DNA from: Sulfodiicoccus acidiphilus
GTDB taxonomy: Archaea; Thermoproteota; Thermoprotei_A; Sulfolobales; Sulfolobaceae
Reading direction: 5' to 3'
DNA length: 64,000 nucleotides
Assembly: GCF_003967175.1 (NCBI RefSeq)
Contig: NZ_AP018553.1
Span: 558,001-622,000 of the forward strand
Shown: piece after piece, positions 37,035 through 46,161 of the stretch
How positions within the stretch are numbered: the stretch's first letter is position 1
Layout of the letters: each line of letters starts with the position of its first letter
The notes under the pieces: generated by a model
Databases searched by the model: none
What the model saw: only the letters and a program-made list of their open reading frames with translations
Told to the model about the DNA's origin: nothing
Position numbers and translations under genes: made by a program

Positions 37035-37224
37035 CGGTCGTAGATCTGAAATAGGCTAAGTAGAGTTTGGCTCCGTGACTACATGGGAACTCTCCACATT
37101 CGCACCAGCCGTCCACTACAGCGTGCCCCCTTAGGAGGAGAACTACTCTATATCCTCTGGTGGCACATCTGGCCGGAACTATTCCCTCAACGTACCGTAG
37201 GTCGTCCGTAGAAACTACTCGGCT
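37000..37224 (-). pseudogene. SWIM zinc-finger protein remnant
   Basis: A minus-strand open frame encodes ARCATRGYRVVLLLRG followed by DGWCECGEFPCSHGAKLYLAY. The CxCx4CxH arrangement (encoded at 37075-37104) is the SWIM signature. The frame has no ATG, GTG or TTG start after the upstream stop at 37225. Upstream DNA reads protein-like only if frames are switched (KLGSDGLFTLKPSS), and a TATA-like tatatg lies near 37395. A frameshifted relic of an archaeal SWIM gene is the best explanation; a short non-standard gene is less likely. It overlaps the 3' end of the flavoprotein gene. Confidence 0.45.
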
Positions 37225-37435
37225 TCAGGGTAAATAAGCCATCACTGCCCAACTTCTATGGTAAGGATTACGTCGCTGGTCCGTCTTTCACACCGTTCAC
37301 AAGTTTGCAATCCCCTTGCTTGTGGGTGAGGCCTTGGACCAGTCATGGCTCGTGGGATCCTTCCTCGGGGGTAAGGATGCTTCTATAAAAACATATAATG
37401 TCCATTACTAGTGACAGTGACTTAGTTTATCTAAT

Positions 37436-37485
37436 GAGGAGGTTGAGGGGCGGAAGACCCCACCCGCAAGGACGGATAGCTCCCT
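37436..37485 (+). repeat. Left end of the IS200/IS605-type element carrying tnpB remnant
   Basis: gaggttgaggggcggaagacccc and the following cccgcaaggacgga block are the complement of the left end seen in the tnpB-less copies (for example 40245-40304). It lies 35 bp ahead of the tnpB start codon, the expected place. Confidence 0.6.
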
Positions 37486-37519
37486 TATAGTTGAATATTT
37501 CTTTTTCTAAATTCTATTA

Positions 37520-38254
37520 ATGCCCGACGTAGGGTTACGCTTTAGAGCATACACAGACGGGCAAACGTCGAGAACGTCGAAAGCCCGGTCGAGGTTAGCG
37601 AGCAAAGTGTATAACATCCTACGGTGGACAGATAGCAATTTCCATGAGGATGGAAATTGTCTTACCCGAACTGAGTTAAGGCAGTTATCTCTAGATGTCA
37701 GGAAACGAGACGAGCAATATCAACTGCTGTACTCCTAAGTAGTACAGCGAGCGGCAGAGCGATTTTACGAGGGGAAAGTTCTTTCGAGGGCTATCTAGAT
37801 TTCCCGAAGAAAGCCCGCAGGTACTATTAGTGTACCTCAGTCAGGTTGGAAAGTACTATCAACAAAGGGCATTAGGGGTGGCAAGGAGGAAGACAATAAG
37901 AAAATGGCGATAATGCTATCGTACCTAGGCGTGCTAAAGGTACTTGTACGTGAAAACTTTTCCTTAGACGAGATCAAGAGGATCATAGTTAAGCTAGAAC
38001 AGTCAGAGAGAATGTACGTGTCCTTTCCCGTAGAACGAGAGAATAGTGAACTGCCAGAAACTAACAAGGTCGTCGCGACAGATCTGGGTATAGAGAAGCT
38101 GCTGACAACCTTAGACGGTGAGTACGTATCCAACCCTAGACTTTATGAGAGGGCACTTGAAAGGGTTAAAGCTCCACACTACTCTCTAGGAATGTCTTCC
38201 TCTAAAATAACTGATTCAAGGCGAAGGTAGAACTAGCTAAGGGATTTGGCTAAA
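37520..38254 (+). pseudogene. tnpB: Decayed tnpB (IS605 OrfB/IS1341-type RNA-guided nuclease)
   Basis: The first 72 codons (MPDVGLRFRAYTDG..., TELRQLSLDVRKRDEQY) match the N-terminus of Sulfolobales TnpB. An in-frame TAA at 37736 interrupts the gene, after which VVQRAAERFYEG continues. A +1 frame then gives FFRGLSRFPEE, and the original frame returns with VPQSGWKVLS and continues to VVATDLGIEKLLTT, the RuvC-like Asp motif. A last shifted fragment reads FKAKVELAKG to about 38254. The zinc ribbon, remaining catalytic acids and right end are absent. Inactive as a protein; kept only the 5' two thirds. Confidence 0.85.
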
Positions 38255-38286
38255 CTTAATTAGAAGGGACAGAACGATATATCGGT

Positions 38287-39771
38287 ATGTCCCCATCTCC
38301 CATGAGGAGGTATTTACCAGTGCTGACTTCGCTTTCTGTCCTCACAATGTACGTGGAGATGGTGGTTCTCCCCTCGCTTTACCATATCGAGACACAGTTC
38401 GATGTGAGTTCGTCTGAGGCCGCCTGGGTCCTTTCAGCCGAGACATTGGGTGGACTACTAGTTTCACCGGTGATAGGAAAGACGGCCGACGCCTACGGTA
38501 AGAAGAGGACGCTTCTGTCCATATTGGCAATCTACACGGCATCGGTGATCTTCACTAGCATATCTCCCAGCTTCGCTTTCTTGGTGGCTTTCAGGGCTAT
38601 CCAGGGAGTTGGACTAGCAGTGAACCCCATAGCTTACACCATCTTGAGGGAGAACCTCGATAAAAGGGAGCTCCCAATAGCCCAAGGAATAATTGCGTCG
38701 ACGTTCGCAGTGGGGGCAGCCGTCGCTCTACCCATAGGGTCCTTCATATCTCAGTATTACTCGTGGCAATTCGCTTACCAGACCGCAATTCCTATACTAC
38801 TAACTATGTCCTGGCTCATCTTCAGATACATTCCGGAGTCTAAAGTGAGGGTGAAGGAGCCAACGGACTACCTGGGCATACTCTTACTTGGAGGGGCCTT
38901 CTTGTCTGCGGGGATCTCTTTAACTGAGGCTTCTTCCTGGGGATGGCTCTCCCTCAACACTCTCACCGGTTTCCTCCTAAGTGCGTTGTTCCTAGTGGCC
39001 TTCGTGAAGAGGGAGAAGTCGACTGATACACCCTTCATAGAGCTCTCTGAGCTTTCCAATCCAAACGTGGCGGTCCCCTTAGTCGCGTCCTTCGTCAGTG
39101 GCTTTGGTCTCTTCCTGATGTTCCAGTCGATAATTTACTTGTTCGAGCTCCCCAAACCAGAAGGGTTCGGAATGGATATAATCTCAACCGGAATTACGCT
39201 CGCTCCAGTTAGCCTGATAATGTTAGTAGTTGGGCCTTTGTTCGGTAGGCTTTCGCTGAGGGTGGGCATAAGGCCGATCCTACTCCTCACCCCGTTGGTG
39301 GCCGCCCTGGGTTCGCTTCTCTTGGGAATCGAATCGTTGAGTTACTCACTGACAACCTACGACGTAGTAGTTCTCATGTTCCTTTCCATGGTGGGCATAG
39401 GAGGAATGACCATCTCCAGGATCACCTTACTCATGGTCTCGACTTCGGAGAAGAGACTTGCCACAATAACAGGGACCAACACCTCGATGAGGTTGATGGG
39501 GAACACCTTGGGACCGGTCCTAGCTAGTTCGCTGATGGACACCTTCAAGGTCCCAATTTACGAAGGTATGGTGAGAGGAGTGCCATTGTTTGTATTCCTT
39601 CCAGGGAGGGAAGCGTTCTTCCTGATTTTCGCGACGTCGGCGATTTCCTCGCTGATTACGGCCGCAATTTCGACCAGAATCAAGGAGGTGTACAAGCGAT
39701 CCGAACTTCAGAGGGATGGACCTCGGACAGTCAATGAGAGCTCAGTCTATACTCGCGTCCGGGAAAGTTAG
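38287..39771 (+). CDS. MFS drug-exporter-like transporter (DHA2 type)
   Basis: 494 aa with about 14 TM helices, the EmrB/QacA layout. Motif A appears as GKTADAYGKKRTLL (about 61-74), motif C-like glycines occur in GAAVALPIG near 148-156, and WRW-like YSWQFAYQ in the loop after helix 5. ATG 38287 directly follows the tnpB relic; a TATA-like cgatatatcgg at 38274-38284 is too near for a promoter, so transcription probably starts in the transposon DNA. Probable proton-driven efflux of hydrophobic compounds; substrate unknown. Confidence 0.75.
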   Translation: MSPSPMRRYLPVLTSLSVLTMYVEMVVLPSLYHIETQFDVSSSEAAWVLSAETLGGLLVSPVIGKTADAYGKKRTLLSILAIYTASVIFTSISPSFAFLVAFRAIQGVGLAVNPIAYTILRENLDKRELPIAQGIIASTFAVGAAVALPIGSFISQYYSWQFAYQTAIPILLTMSWLIFRYIPESKVRVKEPTDYLGILLLGGAFLSAGISLTEASSWGWLSLNTLTGFLLSALFLVAFVKREKSTDTPFIELSELSNPNVAVPLVASFVSGFGLFLMFQSIIYLFELPKPEGFGMDIISTGITLAPVSLIMLVVGPLFGRLSLRVGIRPILLLTPLVAALGSLLLGIESLSYSLTTYDVVVLMFLSMVGIGGMTISRITLLMVSTSEKRLATITGTNTSMRLMGNTLGPVLASSLMDTFKVPIYEGMVRGVPLFVFLPGREAFFLIFATSAISSLITAAISTRIKEVYKRSELQRDGPRTVNESSVYTRVRES

Positions 39772-39991
39772 CGGGAGAGTTCCCAGGACAGTTGTCCGGA
39801 ATGGTTGGGGGAACCGAAGAACCCGCGTTTTCCATTTGGGTAGATTACAATTCATTCATCTGATCCGTCTGAAATTAAGAGAAGCTCACAGGATTAGAAG
39901 GACGTCGTTTTAATCAATTTAGTCAAGCTCCTGTCCTTGAAGGGTAGGGGATAGTTTCCACCTACCCGTGGTAGTTAGAAAGGCCTGGAGC

Positions 39992-40304
39992 GTGAACTAC
40001 CCTGCCCTAACGGACGGGGCTTCCTGTTTCAAAGCCCCACCTTGCCAACGGTGGAGGGCTCCACGGGCACTGAGGGTCGTTCCAACCCCGATCTCAGTCC
40101 TCGGTGTCCCAAATGGGACTAACGATTGGAGCAGAGGCCGTACCACATAGACCCTCGCTTTAACCGAGGCGTCTCAGTGACGCTTACTCCGTTAGTAACT
40201 GTCATTAATATTGTAATCTGCAAACTCACACTTAACTGTTTCTATGAGGGGGCCCATCTCCACCCTCACGGGAGGGGTCTTCCGCCCCCTCAACCCCCGT
40301 TAAG
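39992..40304 (-). mobile_element. tnpB-less IS200/IS605-type element (copy F)
   Basis: 313 bp. Right end gtgaactaccctgccctaacggacggggcttcc at the low coordinate, identical in design to the standard IS1341 terminus. Left end at 40235-40304, with hairpin arms around gggaggggtcttccgccccctcaac and terminal gttaag. The interior differs from copies B and G, so a distinct subfamily or a different deletion is likely. No reading frame. Immediately downstream of the drug-exporter gene and upstream of the DUF981 stop. Confidence 0.7.
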
Positions 40305-40329
40305 ATAAAAATTATGCTGGAGGAAAAAA

Positions 40330-40977
40330 TTATGGAGGATGAGCCAAGTGGGCTGGGACGGCCTCTCCTGCTATGAAGACGGCCAGTAGAGAACCTAGGA
40401 GGAGCGTCAGCCAGAAGAGTATCACTAACACGTTAAGGCTGGGATTGACTCTACTCAGTTGGCCTGACGCAACGCCCCTGACCAGCAACATGTAAGGGAA
40501 GCTCAGTATTCCCGCTAACCCATAGAATAAGTAAAGGAGAAAGAGAGCCAGAGGCTCCTGTGTGAGTCCGAGCTTGAACCCCTCGTATCCGTAGAAGATC
40601 GCCATTAGTCCCACAAGCAAAGCAGCTAATCCTACGTAGTCCAACTGTAGCGTTATACCCCTATAGAAAGCTAGGCCGGCTGCAATTATAACTATTCCGC
40701 CCAAGGACAGGACATCGTAGAAGAGAATATTATAGCTCCCTGGCAATGGCCACGTGAACTGTCCAAACAAACTGGTGATCAGTAAGTACGCACCCACCAA
40801 TATTGTGGGGACAGAGGCGTAGTAGATCTCTCCCACCAACTCCTGCCTCCACTGCTCCCCTCCCTTGGTTCCAAGGCCCTTTCTATATACGAAGAATGCT
40901 TTGGTGCTAGCGTAGAGGACGATTAGACCCGCAAATGCTAACGCGAACAATTGAGAGGTTAACAGGTCGACGAACAT
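40330..40977 (-). CDS. DUF981-like integral membrane protein
   Basis: 215-aa protein with six to seven TM helices, matching the length and helix pattern of archaeal DUF981 proteins (a Sulfolobales/Thermoplasmatales family of unknown function). ATG 40977. Notable segments are ASTKAFFVYRKGLGTKGGEQW at the first cytoplasmic loop and a FFYGYEGFKLGL-like loop mid-protein. No transport or catalytic motif can be named. Stands alone between two transposon-derived elements and a UspA gene. Confidence 0.6.
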   Translation of the reverse strand: MFVDLLTSQLFALAFAGLIVLYASTKAFFVYRKGLGTKGGEQWRQELVGEIYYASVPTILVGAYLLITSLFGQFTWPLPGSYNILFYDVLSLGGIVIIAAGLAFYRGITLQLDYVGLAALLVGLMAIFYGYEGFKLGLTQEPLALFLLYLFYGLAGILSFPYMLLVRGVASGQLSRVNPSLNVLVILFWLTLLLGSLLAVFIAGEAVPAHLAHPP

Positions 40978-41199
40978 GTTAATTCCATATCTAAACTCTC
41001 ATGGCAAAGATATGAACTCTGTGTTGAAGGTATTTACTTTATATACTTGGAAGTCCCGCTCTTCTCTTTTCAAGTCGACAGAGGCTTTCGATTTCCGGAG
41101 GACCCTCTACGTAATCCATCGCAAAAGCCTTTTTAATCTCTATAACAAGATTAAAGGCATGACTAACAGGTGTGAGTTGGGGGTAACCCAGAAGGGGTG

Positions 41200-41622
41200 A
41201 TGAGAGTGTTCCAGAAGATTTTGGTGGGCTACGATGGATCGGATAACGGGAGAAGGGCACTGCAGGCGGTGGCAGAGTTGGCGAAGAAGTTCTCTTCCAA
41301 GGTGTACGTTGTGGAGGTGGTGGACGAGGCCTCCCTCTACGCCACAGGCATGCTTCCTCCGACGTCCGTAATTGAGGAAATGTGGAAGAAAGCTAAAGCC
41401 GACATAGATCAGGCGATAGCGTCGCTTCAGGGGATCGATGTTACAGGAGACGTAGTGTCAGGTTATCCTCCCTCGGCGATCACGGACTACGCTTCGAAGG
41501 TGGGAGCTGACCTAATAGTGGTGGGAAGTAGAGGACTCTCGACCTTCAAAAGGATACTCCTAGGTAGCGTCTCTACTGCAGTGGTACAAGAGTCTAAGGT
41601 CCCAGTGTTGGTAGTCAAGTGA
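41200..41622 (+). CDS. Universal stress protein (UspA family)
   Basis: 140-aa single UspA domain. The N-terminal ILVGYDGSDNGRRAL strand-helix and the C-terminal ATP-binding G2xG9xG(S/T) motif as VVGSRGLSTFKRILLGSVSTAV (about 107-128) are complete, so ATP binding is expected. ATG 41200 is preferred over GTG 41197 because of the gaaggggtg ribosome-binding sequence just upstream. Close paralogue of the UspA at 51882 (same GSRGLSTFK motif). Probable stress or energy sensor; partner unknown. Confidence 0.85.
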   Translation: MRVFQKILVGYDGSDNGRRALQAVAELAKKFSSKVYVVEVVDEASLYATGMLPPTSVIEEMWKKAKADIDQAIASLQGIDVTGDVVSGYPPSAITDYASKVGADLIVVGSRGLSTFKRILLGSVSTAVVQESKVPVLVVK

Positions 41623-41948
41623 GTTCCGTTCGGTGAGGATCAGCTAACTATCGCTGAGCATTTCACAGAATAAACCGAGGAAAATCTGAGAGCCCTCAGT
41701 TTACCTATTAGGAAGTTATTTTCGCATTTTAGCGTCGTTTCAGGGAAGAAGTTTTCGTGCTCGAGGAAATTAAAACTCGTATTTAGACTTCAGGAGAAGT
41801 TCTTTGTTTGGAGTTTAATTATAGACCCTCACTTATGCGAGTCATTGACGTTGGCCGGCCTACGATTGTCAGGCACGTGTATACCTAGACTGATTCAGGC
41901 TCGTATATAAGGAATTGTCGATATGCGACAACGTGGTCTTTCAACCTT
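41623..41948. other. Intergenic stretch, no supported gene
   Basis: AT-rich with no recognisable gene; ends at the right end of transposon-like copy G. Confidence 0.4.
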
Positions 41949-42246
41949 GTGAACTACCCCGCCCTCACGGACGGGGCATCTCGCGGTGGGGATTTCCTGC
42001 TTCCCGGAGGGACCTCGATCTCCTTACGTAGCGGAGGTTCAGTGGAACCTTTCTGTGAAAATCGTGGAAGGGGGGTCACGGAGGGTTTCCTCTCCACTGG
42101 CGTGAGTTCCCCCAGCCCCTAGGGTGCGACCCAGCTCTCACAGTAGAGGTCGTAGAAATAGTATTTTGACAACCGTAAAGAGGTTTACATAAGGGGGCTG
42201 TCCGTCCCCACGGAAGGGGACTTTCGCCCCCTCAACCTCCGTTAAG
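41949..42246 (-). mobile_element. tnpB-less IS200/IS605-type element (copy G), best preserved
   Basis: 298 bp from gtgaactaccccgccctcacggacggggc (right end, low coordinate) to ccccctcaacctccgttaag (left end). On the minus strand it reads left-end hairpin, a short AT-rich segment, then about 190 nt rich in hairpins (ggagaggaaaccctcc, ccactgaacctccgctacg) up to the right end. That last part corresponds to the tnpB 3' end and downstream region that encodes omega-RNA in intact elements. No protein can be made from it. Reference copy for comparing A, B, D and F. Confidence 0.75.
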
Positions 42247-42383
42247 TTAAACCCTCTTACGTGAGCAGCTGTCCATCTTAACCTGGGAAGTTTTAACCAC
42301 TTTTAGTTCTAAATATCTATAATAAAATGATAAAATTGAGAAGAGTTTAACAATATTTTTAAAGGGGACTACTTAACAACCCT

Positions 42384-43736
42384 GTGAAAACCGACGTATT
42401 GGTGGTTGGAGCTGGAGGTGGAGGTTATCCTGGTGCCTTCAGGCTATCCCAAGCAGGAATGGAAGTCCTCATGGTTGACCCGAAGGGAGAGCTGGGCGGG
42501 AACTGTCTCTACTCTGGCTGTATTCCCTCCAAGACGGTCAGGGAGCTGGCACAGCTCCATTGGAGAAACAAGAGGCTTCTGGGCTCGCAGGATAATCTTG
42601 ACTTCGGCAAGATCCAAGAAAGGAAGGACGCAGTCCAATTAACGAGGTTCGTCCAGCATAGGGAAGAGCTAGAGGCCCACAAGGGAGTTTCGTTCGTTAA
42701 GGGAGAGGCGAAGTTCCTCGACAACCACAGGGCCATGGTCCAGGGACAGGAAGTAGAGTTCAGGTACGCCATAGTGGCGACGGGAAGTACTCCCTCCAGA
42801 CCACACTTTCCAGGCGCTGAACTCTGTCTCACCAGTGACGACCTTTACTCCTATAGAACAACCTTCAGGAATCTTCCACAAGAGATGTTAATAATAGGAG
42901 GAGGATACGTAGCCCTCGAGACGGCGACCTTCTTCAACGCCCTAGGTTCGAAAGTCCACGTGTTAGTTAGATCTGATAGGGTACTAAGAGGCGTGGATCC
43001 TGACCTAGGTGCTCTCCTAATTCGGTTGCTGGATTCTAATATCGACATCAGGTACAACTCGCCCATCCTCGAAGTCTCCAAGTTAGGGGAAAGATACGAG
43101 GTGTGGTTCTCTTCTTCAGGGAAGAAGGATAGACTAGTCGTAGATGCTGTGGTCGCGGCCACCGGCAGAACTCCTGTAGTACCCGAGGGACTACAGAAAG
43201 TGGTAGAGGTTAGTCCGAAGGGTTATATTGAGGTGAGTGACTCCATGAGGACGAGTTCCCCAAACATCTTCGCCACAGGAGACGTCAACGGACTGGCTCC
43301 CTACTTCCACGCGGCAGTAAGGATGTCTGTGGCTGCGGCCAACAACGTCATGTCTGGCAACATAGATTCGGATAGAGTTGATGTTAGAGGAATACCCGTC
43401 ACGGTTTTCACAATACCTCCGGCGTCCTACGTAGGACTCACCAGGAGTCAGCTGAGGGCAATGAACGTTTCCTTCGTTGAGGCATCCTATCAGCTGGGAG
43501 ACGACTCAATGGCCCAGATGTACGACGAGAGGGGAGGAGAGGTTAGGTTGTTCTTCGAGAAGAGCTCCCTTAGATTTCTAGGGGCGTGGGTGGTGGGAGT
43601 TCATTCTGGGTTCCTGATAAACGAGTTGACTCAGGCTGCCGTTAACGGACTCACGGCGAGGCAGATGTCAAATGTCGCTGAGCAACACCCTACCACGAAC
43701 GAGGCTATAGCCTACGCCGTAAGGAAGTTAGTCTAG
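42384..43736 (+). CDS. Dihydrolipoamide dehydrogenase-like flavoprotein disulfide reductase
   Basis: 450-aa class I pyridine-nucleotide disulfide oxidoreductase. FAD motif VLVVGAGGGGYPGA at 5-18; redox disulfide GGNCLYSGCIPSK at about 38-50 (usual form CLNxGCIPSK); NAD(P) motif IIGGGYVALETA near 171-182; IFATGDVNG; and the C-terminal EQHPTTNE with the catalytic His-Glu pair. Leaderless: GTG 42384 with a TATA-like atatttttaaa centred 26 nt upstream. No lipoyl-complex genes lie near, so it may be a lone dihydrolipoamide dehydrogenase, a mercuric reductase relative without a metal-binding domain, or a CoA-disulfide-type reductase. Confidence 0.75.
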   Translation: MKTDVLVVGAGGGGYPGAFRLSQAGMEVLMVDPKGELGGNCLYSGCIPSKTVRELAQLHWRNKRLLGSQDNLDFGKIQERKDAVQLTRFVQHREELEAHKGVSFVKGEAKFLDNHRAMVQGQEVEFRYAIVATGSTPSRPHFPGAELCLTSDDLYSYRTTFRNLPQEMLIIGGGYVALETATFFNALGSKVHVLVRSDRVLRGVDPDLGALLIRLLDSNIDIRYNSPILEVSKLGERYEVWFSSSGKKDRLVVDAVVAATGRTPVVPEGLQKVVEVSPKGYIEVSDSMRTSSPNIFATGDVNGLAPYFHAAVRMSVAAANNVMSGNIDSDRVDVRGIPVTVFTIPPASYVGLTRSQLRAMNVSFVEASYQLGDDSMAQMYDERGGEVRLFFEKSSLRFLGAWVVGVHSGFLINELTQAAVNGLTARQMSNVAEQHPTTNEAIAYAVRKLV

Positions 43737-43966
43737 AGTACCCTTGGAAGGGCTGCACCTATTTAACCCTGTCCGCCCCACACGACTAAAAGCGACACTT
43801 TCGTCCAGTTGTAGCTACACGAGGGTTCTTTAACGATTAGTAGGGACCTTCCAAGGGAGGTGTTTCAACTTCTCCTGAGACTGTTTATACATTAGACAAC
43901 TACCTCTCTGGGGGGACTTTTCCACTCATGGCCCTCACCTATGTTCTCTGGTTCAAGGAACTCTCC

Positions 43967-44644
43967 TCACTCCAGTTTCTTAGGAATCCCCAAGAATAGA
44001 ACGAAGGTCCCTAACGCCAGTTCCTTGAAGACCTGGACGTCGAAGAACTGACACAACTTACTTCTGTACCGATCGTTCGTGTCGTTCCTCACATACATCT
44101 TGTATATATACAAGTAGTCTTCAGATTTCCCCCCAGCTACTCTCGCCACCACCGGAAGAGCTAACTTCATGTAGGCCTTCACGTAGAACCTAAACAGGAA
44201 GTTCCTCGACTTACCCATGAATACAGCCCCCACGCTCCGCTTCGATACCCTGGAGAGCTCTTCGATGGCGACTTCGAAGTTGGAAGCTGCGTGAAGGGCG
44301 AATGAACTTACCACCGCGTCAAAAGCTCTGTCCCTAAAGGGGAGGGCCTCGAAGGAACCAACTACACGCTCCACTTCGACTAACGATTCTCTCAGCATCT
44401 CGACGGAGTAGTCTAGATCAACTAAAGTTGCTTTGAGTTTCCTCGCTATTAGGAATGATAGCTCTCCCCTCCCGCTTCCCGCGTCTAGAACCACATCGCT
44501 CCGGTCCAACCTGTCCCCTACCAGCTTCACCAACTGAAGTCTCCACCTCACGTCGTTCCAGAACGATAGATATGCGTTCACTCTGTCGTAAGAAGTTGGA
44601 AGTCGATCGTATACCTCTCTCAGTTCCTCCTCGTCCACTTCCAC
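43967..44644 (-). CDS. UbiE-like class I SAM methyltransferase
   Basis: 225-aa methyltransferase. N-terminal YDRLPTSYDRVNAYLSFWNDVRWR is typical of the UbiE/MenG and related families. Motif I is VLDAGSGRGELSF (about 51-63), motif II-like LVDLDYSVEML, and an FDAVVSSFALH post-II segment. A quinone-methylation role (caldariellaquinone or sulfolobusquinone) is plausible from similarity to UbiE, but the C-terminal third departs from it. ATG 44644; isolated gene. Confidence 0.7.
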   Translation of the reverse strand: MEVDEEELREVYDRLPTSYDRVNAYLSFWNDVRWRLQLVKLVGDRLDRSDVVLDAGSGRGELSFLIARKLKATLVDLDYSVEMLRESLVEVERVVGSFEALPFRDRAFDAVVSSFALHAASNFEVAIEELSRVSKRSVGAVFMGKSRNFLFRFYVKAYMKLALPVVARVAGGKSEDYLYIYKMYVRNDTNDRYRSKLCQFFDVQVFKELALGTFVLFLGIPKKLE

Positions 44645-44761
44645 GCCTCGACTTTTGAGAAAGAGATTATTATCGTTTAAACGTTGGACGAAACGTACTT
44701 TAACGGGCTAGAAATCTTAAGGATTAACCCGTTTTACTTTTAGCTTCGCCGATGAAAAACT

Positions 44762-45109
44762 CTAAAACGTGAGGAACTCGTATCCCTTTCCAGCCAGTTC
44801 GGCGATAACTGGCCCAACCATGGTCAACTGTACGGAGGACACTGACTTGAGTGCGTCGGTGAGTCCGAAGGACTGTGCTACAACTTGACAGGCCAGAGGT
44901 CTCTCTCCCACAGCGTTTATCTGATCCAGCAACTTCATCACATCTGGGTCCCTCTCTGCCACCAGTTCTTCGCTGGGACCGAAGAAAATTACCTTCAGGT
45001 CGTCGAACAACCTGTTCTGCTTTCCTACAGCCGCCAAAGTAAGGGCTGTTAACACCTTTGGTTTCTGATCCTTACCCGAACTTACAAGAACAACTACTTT
45101 TCCAGGCAT
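44762..45109 (-). CDS. DsrE-family protein
   Basis: 115-aa alpha/beta protein. VVVLVSSGKDQKPKVLTALTLA at the N-terminus and the IFFGPSEELVAE segment match the DsrE/F-like fold. A conserved Cys in PLACQVVAQSFGL (about residue 73) sits where DsrE-type sulfur carriers hold their persulfide Cys. Sulfolobales use such proteins with TusA and Hdr-like complexes in sulfur oxidation, but none of those genes is here. ATG 45109; monocistronic. Confidence 0.65.
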   Translation of the reverse strand: MPGKVVVLVSSGKDQKPKVLTALTLAAVGKQNRLFDDLKVIFFGPSEELVAERDPDVMKLLDQINAVGERPLACQVVAQSFGLTDALKSVSSVQLTMVGPVIAELAGKGYEFLTF

Positions 45110-45412
45110 AGTTCTTTTTTCTCGGCCGAGTTAAACAATCTTTCGCTTTACGGGAATCACCTTTCTATTAGATCCATGAATAATTATAATCACAGTTGGA
45201 GAATTAGGTGCAATATATAGAGAAACGCGCTAAGAGAAAGTTGGCCTGAGGGGGAGACCGTGTCAAGAAGGCGGGTGAATTCCTTCTTATGTAGAAAGAC
45301 CCTAAGAGTTCCTGAAGTAACTGTGTGAGAAGTTTCCTCGTGGCTTCAACTTTCGGATTAGAATTAGACAGAAGAGTTTAACTTTATTAAGGAGAGTGAG
45401 AGAGGTGCGTCG
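45110..45412. other. Intergenic stretch with ATPase promoter
   Basis: No gene seen. agtttaactttatta at 45375-45389 is a probable TATA element 25-35 nt ahead of ATG 45413. Confidence 0.4.
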
Positions 45413-46161
45413 ATGAGGTTCTCCGTAGTGGGGGTGAAGGGAGGGGTGGGGAAGTCGACCCTCTCCGTGGCCCTCGCCAAGCTCTTCGCGAGGTCTGGAA
45501 GGAGGGTGCTCCTAGTGGACAGGGACCTGATAGGGTGGAGCTCCCACCTCCTGGGCCTCCACGGGGGAGCCTGATAGGTGCGGCTGCTGGGAGGGAGGAG
45601 CCCTTCCACCTCACAGTGGAGGAGGGAAAGGGGAGCGTCACCGTGGTGAGGGTGAACCCGGACCCGCCAGAGTTCGGCAGGTACTTCTCTAGGGCCTCGG
45701 AGGGGAGGGTGGAGGAGCTCTACGTCGGCCTCTTGAGGGGGAGCGAAGTGCAGGTGGTGGACAACCCCTCCAACGTGTTCTTCGACGACCCCCTAGTGAG
45801 GGTGGAGCTGAGGGCCTACCTCTCCGCCCTGCCCGGGGACAGGTGGTACAGGGTCTACGTCTCGGACCCTTCCGAGAGGGGGGTGGAGGCGACCCTGAAG
45901 TACGCCGAGGCCCTCGAGGCCTCCGCCCCGGGGGGAGAGGCGGGGGCCTTCGTGGTGAACATGGTGCCTCCGCTGCCTGAGGAGTACGCACAGGCCTCGT
46001 CGAGGGTCGGGGAGCTGAAGTTCCCGGTGAGGGCGGTGGTGCCGTTCGACGAGAGGCTCTACACGTACGGCTCCTTCTGGGATTTCGGGGAGTTCCCGGA
46101 GCAGGTGGCGAGGCTGGGGAGGGTCCTGCTGGACATGCCCACCACCGCTACGGTGGAGTGA
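45413..46161 (+). pseudogene. MinD/ParA-like deviant Walker ATPase split by a -1 frameshift
   Basis: ATG 45413 opens MRFSVVGVKGGVGKSTLSVALAKLF, with the deviant Walker A motif KGGVGKST and then VLLVDRDLIGWSSHLLGL. It stops at TGA 45572. The rest continues in the -1 frame (SLIGAAAGREEPFHL...) to 46161 with VVDNPSNVFFDD and VVPFDERLYTYGSFWDF, giving a normal ~249-aa protein if one base is re-read at the G5 run 45563-45567. This is either a mutation, a sequencing error, or programmed -1 frameshifting. The gene is much richer in G+C at third positions than its neighbours, suggesting transfer or strong selection on codon use. Confidence 0.75.

Noticed and set aside
45387-45991. Proline/arginine-rich minus-strand frames opposite the ATPase
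   Set aside because: Shadows caused by the high GC content of the plus-strand gene.
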